From NCBI GenBank assembly GCA_037951105.1, contig JBAMJV010009319.1:49345-113344 (forward strand): a DNA stretch of 64,000 bases, in the 5' to 3' direction. The stretch is from Echinarachnius parma (taxonomy: Eukaryota > Echinodermata > Echinoidea > Clypeasteroida > Echinarachniidae). The position numbers were made by a program, and so were the translations under genes. A model generated the notes under the pieces. That model ran no database searches and was not told the DNA's origin. It saw only the letters and a list, made by a program, of their open reading frames with translations. Position 1 is the stretch's first letter. Every line of letters starts with the position of its first letter. Shown piece after piece: positions 58,471 to 64,000 of this stretch.

Positions 58471-59112
58471 GAGATCATATTGAGCCCATAGAGATGCGTG
58501 TTATAAAACTTCCCTGCGAGAAGAGATCTTGTTTTAGCTTGCGAAAGATGCTCGACGAGATTTCTCAAAGAGTTATTTAAAAAGAAATACAGCATATTTT
58601 CACCCGTGAATATCAATAAGTTCCTAAGAATATTCTAGAGATGCATTTCATGTATAACGTAGCGGTATTCGAATTTAAAAATTACGACAATGGTGCACAT
58701 TGTGCATCGTTATCCTTCTGTGGTCGTGACATAATTCGTCATTTTACAATCGGCCGCGGTGTGCACTACTGTACTAGCTGTATGTGTAATGTACGAATAA
58801 CTATTTTCTCCATACAATTACACGTGCGTACTGTAAAGCAGGTTAATTATTCACTTTGATGCGCGCGTTTTGCATTTGGGTGCGCATTAGTTGTTAAGGC
58901 GCGTAACCATGAATGGAAAGATAGCGCAATACGCGCTCTGCTCTAGGACTATTGCGCAAAGGGGGTCAGTGTCACAAACAGAACATAGTCAGTGCAGTGA
59001 TGGTTCCATGATCAATGTTTTGTTTTTCTTTATATTTTTCTTTAATTTAATTGAAATAATTAATTTTTGCGATGATTATGATTATACGAAGGATATAAAA
59101 CAAATATATCAT

Positions 59113-59252
59113 GCACTTCGAGCCACTAGTGAAATTATGGATTCCTCGGTGACAGAAAAAGCACTATGTTCTTCGGGTCTACGACCCTCAGAACATAGTG
59201 CTTTTCCTGTCACCTCGGAATCCATATTTTCAACTAGAGGCTCTCAGTGCAT
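59113..59252. repeat. Foldback with arms of about 60 bp
   Basis: GAAAAAGCACTATGTTCT and AGAACATAGTGCTTTTCC pair around CGGGTCTACGACCC. The outer arms include GGATTCC and GGAATCC and continue to GCACTTCGAGCC. Confidence 0.88.
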
Positions 59253-59639
59253 GGTATATTTGTTTATTATAACGACCAGGTTCATGTAAAAACCAAACTA
59301 TTTAAACAGATTTATTGCAATTTTCAAGTTTGTTTGTATAATGACCCTGTTTTAAAGCCATTTGCGAAGAATAGAAACTCTTTTGGATGAAATCAGATCA
59401 TTCTGCCAACATTCTTGTTTCTAGCGAACGTCCGTGAGCGATATGGGAACGTCCGTGATGAAAACTATACTCTCTTTGGTCATGTAATTATGCAATATTA
59501 TGATCTAGACAGCAATTTATCCTATTAACATGCACATTGAAGTGTGTGGTACGGGAATACGAGCGTATATAGATGCGTTCCTAAAAAATGCGGCTAAAGT
59601 AAAGCAAAGGTTCTGAATAACACATTGATTTTAAACAAA

Positions 59640-60151
59640 TATGGTCGGGGGTGAGAAATACCTTGGAAACAGGCGAGGCTGGGCCGAGGCGTTTACCTGC
59701 TCCGAGGCGTCATCCCTTCCTTCCATGGGTCGTCGAGCTGCTCCTAGCTCGGGGCTTCCGTCGCCGGTGCCGTAGGCCGATGGTAGCGGCGTGTGAGGCG
59801 GTCTGCGACGGGGGTATACCGAAGCCAGATGGTCTGCTCCCGGGGTGCGACTCCTAGCGGAGGCGTAGGTGATGTTGTTGTACACGGTACATACAGATAT
59901 ATTGGGTCGATCCACACGATACACACATGTGAATACAGATAGTTCGGTGGAGCCGATGTTGCACTGACTTGCGGGTATAAGTACGTCCGTTCATCAGTGC
60001 AGGTAAGGTCAACTCTGACGATATATTCGTCCCGTTCTGCTGACCCGTGCGCGATAACAAGCGCACGGTGCGTCCGTAATACGCGCCCGTATAGACATAT
60101 GCGAGGGAGTGCTTCCTACGGTAGCCTTAAAGGGACCACTGTAAATCGGTC
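59640..60151 (-). mobile_element. Possible LTR retroelement 5' end fragment, reverse strand
   Basis: Read on the minus strand the GC-richer block begins TGTAGGGACCGATTTACAG. It later has an open frame starting MEGRDDASEQVNASAQPR near 59733 that runs out at about 59640. The layout resembles LTR plus leader plus the start of a gag-like frame. No second LTR, primer site or enzyme domain is visible. A cellular first exon on the minus strand is the alternative. Confidence 0.35.
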
Positions 60152-60559
60152 CCTACAACATATCTCCCTGTTCTATCAGAGTCAGGGGCACATACTGACT
60201 CTCAACTAATAAACACTTGTATGAACCTATTTACTGTGGGTAGCCTATATAAAAAACAATACACTCGTTACTCTAGAGCAACCACGAATATCAAATATTA
60301 TATCTTCCTAATACTTCCAAGCCATTCTGCTCTATACAACCGATCCAAACCTAGTACATAAAATAAATTACTCCGAGCACCGGGTTCACCTGGATCCAGT
60401 ATACAAATTAATCAGTATAGACCAAGACCCACATATAAATTATTATTTAACCCTCAAATAACCCAGCTGGGAGATCACTTATCTATCAAAAAAAACAACC
60501 CAAGGGCAATACCACCAGAACAGACCAAACAACCATCCCAACAGCTAAACGACCATGTT

Positions 60560-60965
60560 TCCAAAAATGGCAGCGGTAACTGAATTACGAAAATGGTAAC
60601 GGAATTATGCCTTCTGAAATGTACCTTAAAAAATCAAATTTCTTGAACACCAGATAAGCTGAAATCCCTTCAAAATGTTATTTTGATGTTCAAACATTTA
60701 TAACAACCAAAATGCAAGATACTTTTATGCCAAATTATAAAATATTATATGAAAACACCTGCTTAATTTGTTAATTTTGGTAACGCAATGTGAAATTTCT
60801 AAAAAAATAATTATTTCTGTTTGCGAAATTCAAGTCAGTCTTTGTTTACATAGTCCTTGTTATCAAACTCTGTAGTCCTGGCTCAAATCAATGGTCACAT
60901 ATTTCTCAATTTATACTAGAAAACTGTCTAATAAACATGGTAACAGAATTACACTAATTACACTG
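60560..60965. repeat. Zone with recurring GGTAAC(G)GAATTA phrase
   Basis: GGTAAC followed by GAATTA or a close variant occurs near 60575, 60595, 60780 and 60938. Confidence 0.65.
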
Positions 60966-61585
60966 TTTTGTCAATTGTGCACAAATTCTTCTAAATTACA
61001 GTATCCATTGGATAAAAATCACTGCCATCAAAGTATTTCATACACACATAATACCAAAACACTTTTTTGATCATGTACACTTCCTTATTTTATGCAATTT
61101 GGACAAAACAAATTGGGAAGCAAGTGCATAGCAGAACAATAATTCAAAGTCAGATGTCAAGTGATGCATGTATCAAGGATACCAGGAAATGCTTGTAGTA
61201 TATATCATGCAATGCACAATGTGTACAATTTGATGTTAGAATTCAGAAAAACCCTCTAGACTATTGGACATGTACTAACAAAGTATGTAACCATGTTGGC
61301 AAGTGTAATGGCCAGCAAGGATAGGGTTCAATCCTATTGTCTGAATTTTAATACCTACCAATTAAGCCATCACAATAATTCTGGGAAGTTAAAAGCCAGG
61401 GAACTAATTAGCATGCTACAAGTATTTATATGAAGAAAAGTGTATATATTCTGTCTGTTTGTGGCTCATTGAGGATATCTATATAATATTTGCTATTAAA
61501 CCAATGTCAATGCCATAGATCTACTAAAATGTTCTAAATTAAACCCATCCATTTGACAAAAATCACTGCCACTGAAGAATACTAT

Positions 61586-61930
61586 GTGGTGTGGCAAGAT
61601 CGGTAGAGCGCGCGCTTTCAGATCTCGAGATCCAGAGTTCGAACTCTGCCTACTCTGTTTGTCCATCAGCAAGACAATTAATCCACAATTGCTGCTCTCT
61701 ACCCAGGTGTATAAATGGGTACCATGGTCGGGTGTTAATTAGCTGTTAGCGCCGTCATCAGTGGCAGCTCCGCTACTCTGCTCCCCGGGGAGTTGAGAAA
61801 GTATGCAATATCATTGTGTTGGTTTGAAATGTACCTGATGACCATGGGTAATAATGATTTAGATAGTTATTTAAGCGCAGTAGAGTATATATTTATAGTA
61901 GCTGCGCTATATAAATGTATATTATTAAGA
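61586..61930 (+). mobile_element. tRNA-derived SINE
   Basis: A tRNA-like head has TGGCAAGATCGG as A box and AGTTCGAACTCTG as B box. A unique body follows, ending GCGCTATATAAATGTATATTATTA. A related 3' end (GCGCTATATAAATGAAGTTATTATTA) occurs near 16020-16060. Confidence 0.8.
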
Positions 61931-61953
61931 CACTTTTTTGATCATGCACATAC

Positions 61954-62522
61954 TTAAAGAGGAATTCCACCCCAGAAATGTGATATTTGCTATAAAATGA
62001 GGTGAATATGAAGAATCGGGATCGAAAATTTGAGCCAAAACGGATAAGCAATAAAAAAAGTTATGACAGGACGAACTTTGCTCCGATTTTTAGTATCGTT
62101 CGCAATTGCTATCGATCGTGACGTCACTTGCGAGCTGCAGCCATTTTGACTTCTACATGGAAATTTAACAAAATTTAAATTTTCTTCATAACAAAGCAAA
62201 TTTATGAGCTTACACATTCAAATGAGGTTGCCCCATCGATATTCTTTTATGAATTCGTGAAAAAAGGAGAGAAAAGTTAATTTTTAGCATCGAAAAATGA
62301 GAAATAAGTGTATTTTCATGTACTAAAGCCATGGCGAGGTGCTCGTGAATGAGGTTGCATATGGCGGCAATTTTGAAACGATCGCTCATTATTACATAAT
62401 GTTCAAACAGGTATAACTCCCGTGTTTCTTGTCCGATTTTGATCAAATTTTCACCAATCATTCGTCTTGTTCTGCTTATTCAAAAAACGAATAGTTATAT
62501 CAGGCCCGGACTACCCCTTTAA
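61954..62522. mobile_element. TTAA-flanked MITE
   Basis: Ends TTAAAGAGGAATTCCACCCC and GGACTACCCCTTTAA are partly complementary and carry TTAA on both sides. Open frames inside match nothing recognisable. Confidence 0.75.
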
Positions 62523-62924
62523 TACAATTTGGATATAAAAAATTGGAAGCATAACATGTACAAGAACATTAATTCATAGTCAGAGATCAAGTGATACATG
62601 TATCATGGATACAATTAATTGCTTGTAGTATACTAAGCATTTCACAATGTGTACAACTTGATAAAGGCGGCTCCATTGATTTACATTTTACTACACTTGC
62701 CTTTATAGTGGACAAGCAGTTTTCAGCAGTTTTTTACATTTATTTGTACAACTTGATATTAAAGATGTTCAATTTTTAAAAATCCTAAACTTATTTAAAA
62801 ATTGTACTTACAAAGTATGTTACAATGCTGGCAAGTGGAATGGCCAGCAAAATTCTGACCCATGTACATGCACCTGCTTATACCATACACGCAACACAGT
62901 TACACCTGCTGCTATGATATGTAT

Positions 62925-63309
62925 GTAGCAGCTCTTAATTTCTTAGTATGTTGGACATCGCCTTTAAGAGTTTGCCGAGGTCAGCACTCTTGTGTTAATT
63001 AGCATATTAAGCGTTGTGATGGCAACGGCGACCTTTGGAGCCAATTGGAGCTGAACACGCATCGCGGCGAGTTTCGCTGGTTGATAGATCGGAGGTTTTC
63101 TCCCCACTCTTCTATATCTCACCGTCCGGTTAGCACGCAGAATTATCGTGACAGCCGGCGACTTTTGTTAGAACGTTCTACCCCAGAGTTCGGGTAGTGA
63201 AACCAGCGGATACCCTGCTAGGTTCGCGAGTTATGATACTGGTTGAGGGGTATCTTTTGGCATCGATCGCTTCTTCGTTCGGGTCGTTCGCAATCTAGGA
63301 GGGGGCTAC
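62925..63309 (+). repeat. LTR-like direct repeat, copy 1
   Basis: Begins TGTAGCAGCTCTTAATTTC and ends GGAGGGGGCTAC, so the termini TGTAGC and GCTAC are short inverted repeats. About 290 bp recur almost identically from 63310. This could be an LTR or a duplicated promoter. Confidence 0.6.
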
Positions 63310-64000
63310 TGTAGCAGCTCTTAATTTCTTAGTATGTTGGACATCGCCTTTAAGAGTTTGCCGAGGTCAGCACTCTTGTGTTAATTAGCATATTAAGCGT
63401 TGTGATGGCAACGGCGACCTTTGGAGCCAATTGGAGCTGAACACGCATCGCGGCGAGTTTCGCTGGTCGATAGATCGGAGGTTTTCTCCCCACTCTTCTA
63501 TATCTCACCGTCCGGTTAGCACGCAGAATTATCGTGACAGCCGGCGACTTTTGTTAGAACGTTCTACCTCAGAGTTCGGGCAGTGAAACCAGCGGATTCC
63601 CGCTAGCGTCAGTTTAATTTAGTGAAGCGTACTTTCTTCGCGTTTTAGCGACTTTACCCCTGAAAGTTCCAGGGATTCTTTCGTTCACCAAGGATTGGAT
63701 TTTCATAGCTTTAGCATTATTTCCGCTTGCGCTGACCGAGTTGGGTTAGTGCAATATTTTGTAAGTTAGAATCGCGTTTATGTGTATCTCCGAGCTAAGT
63801 AGCGACACGGTAGAAATGCGTTCATTATTGTGAGCGTCGAGTGAGCTGACTCTTCCAAAACCGCGTAAGCACAGGAAAGACACCTAGCGAGACGCCATTT
63901 TGTTTTGGAAGCGACCTCGATCGTCTACAACTTCACGGAGTTCATCCAAGTCCCGAGTTCCTCAATTCCGAGCCTGACAGAGCTGTTGGTGAGTGGAAAT
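63310..64000 (+). repeat. LTR-like direct repeat, copy 2, running into GC-rich leader
   Basis: Matches copy 1 to about 63595 (GTGAAACCAGCGGAT), then continues with different GC-richer sequence to the window end. The last bases, CTGTTG|GTGAGTGG, form a good donor. The block may be an LTR plus leader or the first exon of a gene continuing beyond the window. Confidence 0.5.

Larger units (their letters stand above)
56319..59461. repeat. Zone with recurring GAACGTCCGTGA phrase in both orientations
   Basis: GAACGTCCGTGA occurs at about 57742, 58103, 58124, 59426 and 59447. The complement TCACGGACGTTCG lies at 56318 and a one-mismatch version at about 56467. It resembles opposed subterminal sites of a large element, but no clear ends were found. 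No gene was recognised in the zone. Confidence 0.6.
61020..62850. repeat. Diverged direct duplication with SINE between and MITE inside the second copy
   Basis: Blocks ACACTTTTTTGATCATG, AGTCAGATGTCAAGTGATGC, AATGCACAATGTGTACAA and GGCAAGTGTAATGGCCAGCA (61040-61320) recur in order at 61930-62850. The second copy is split by a TTAA MITE. Confidence 0.82.

Noticed and set aside
58641-59289. Open frames of 72 and 132 residues
   Set aside because: The second runs through the 59113-59252 foldback and the first shows no conserved motif or convincing gene context.
61586-61660. tRNA gene
   Set aside because: A-box and B-box are recognisable but there is no closed acceptor stem, and the sequence continues into a SINE body.

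Overview
The window is eukaryotic, metazoan, AT-rich genomic DNA. Two protein-coding genes can be supported, both on the + strand and both split into six coding exons by large introns. The rest is microsatellites, short inverted-repeat DNA transposons, foldback elements, hAT-like repeats, a tRNA-derived SINE, LTR-like sequence and degenerate local tandem duplications. The protein sequences and repeat mix suggest a marine invertebrate deuterostome, most likely an echinoderm such as a sea urchin. That assignment is inference; no species marker was seen.

Gene 1 (2003-33351) is an NKAIN family gene (Na+/K+-transporting ATPase interacting protein). Its exons are 2003-2056, 10206-10343, 16585-16668, 28928-29125, 31679-31739 and 33254-33351. 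They join without a frame break into a 210-residue four-pass membrane protein. Gene 2 (48372-54613) is a FAM8A1-like RDD-domain gene, linked in mammals to the HRD1 ER-associated degradation complex. Its exons are 48372-48520, 49163-49398, 50136-50256, 51837-51960, 52800-52954 and 54442-54613, giving 318 residues.

The most striking observation is in NKAIN exon 4. The last 45 bases of the exon plus the first 12 bases of the intron, including the splice donor, are amplified into exactly 30 tandem 57-bp units (29081-30790). Every unit keeps an intact GTAAGT donor. Because 57 is divisible by 3 and no unit has an in-frame stop, use of any of the 30 donors would join in frame to exon 5, adding 0 to 29 copies of a 19-residue segment next to the last membrane helix.

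This is the extreme case of a wider pattern. Partial, decayed tandem copies of exons ('exon echoes') lie in the introns beside NKAIN exons 2 and 3, beside FAM8A1 exons 2, 3, 4 and 5, and in the 3' UTR after FAM8A1 exon 6. Similar 100-300 bp local tandem duplications also affect non-coding DNA (22.1-22.9, 27.6-28.4, 35.0-35.9 and 36.65-37.9 kb).

Layout: 1-960 microsatellites; 2.0-33.4 kb NKAIN with repeat-filled introns; 33.4-48.3 kb intergenic with a CAT/TCA microsatellite, tandem repeats and MITEs; 48.3-55.24 kb FAM8A1 with its 3' UTR; 55.24-62.9 kb intergenic with several zones where a short phrase recurs at irregular spacing in both orientations; 62.92-64.0 kb a GC-richer direct duplication that looks like LTRs or a promoter/first-exon region.
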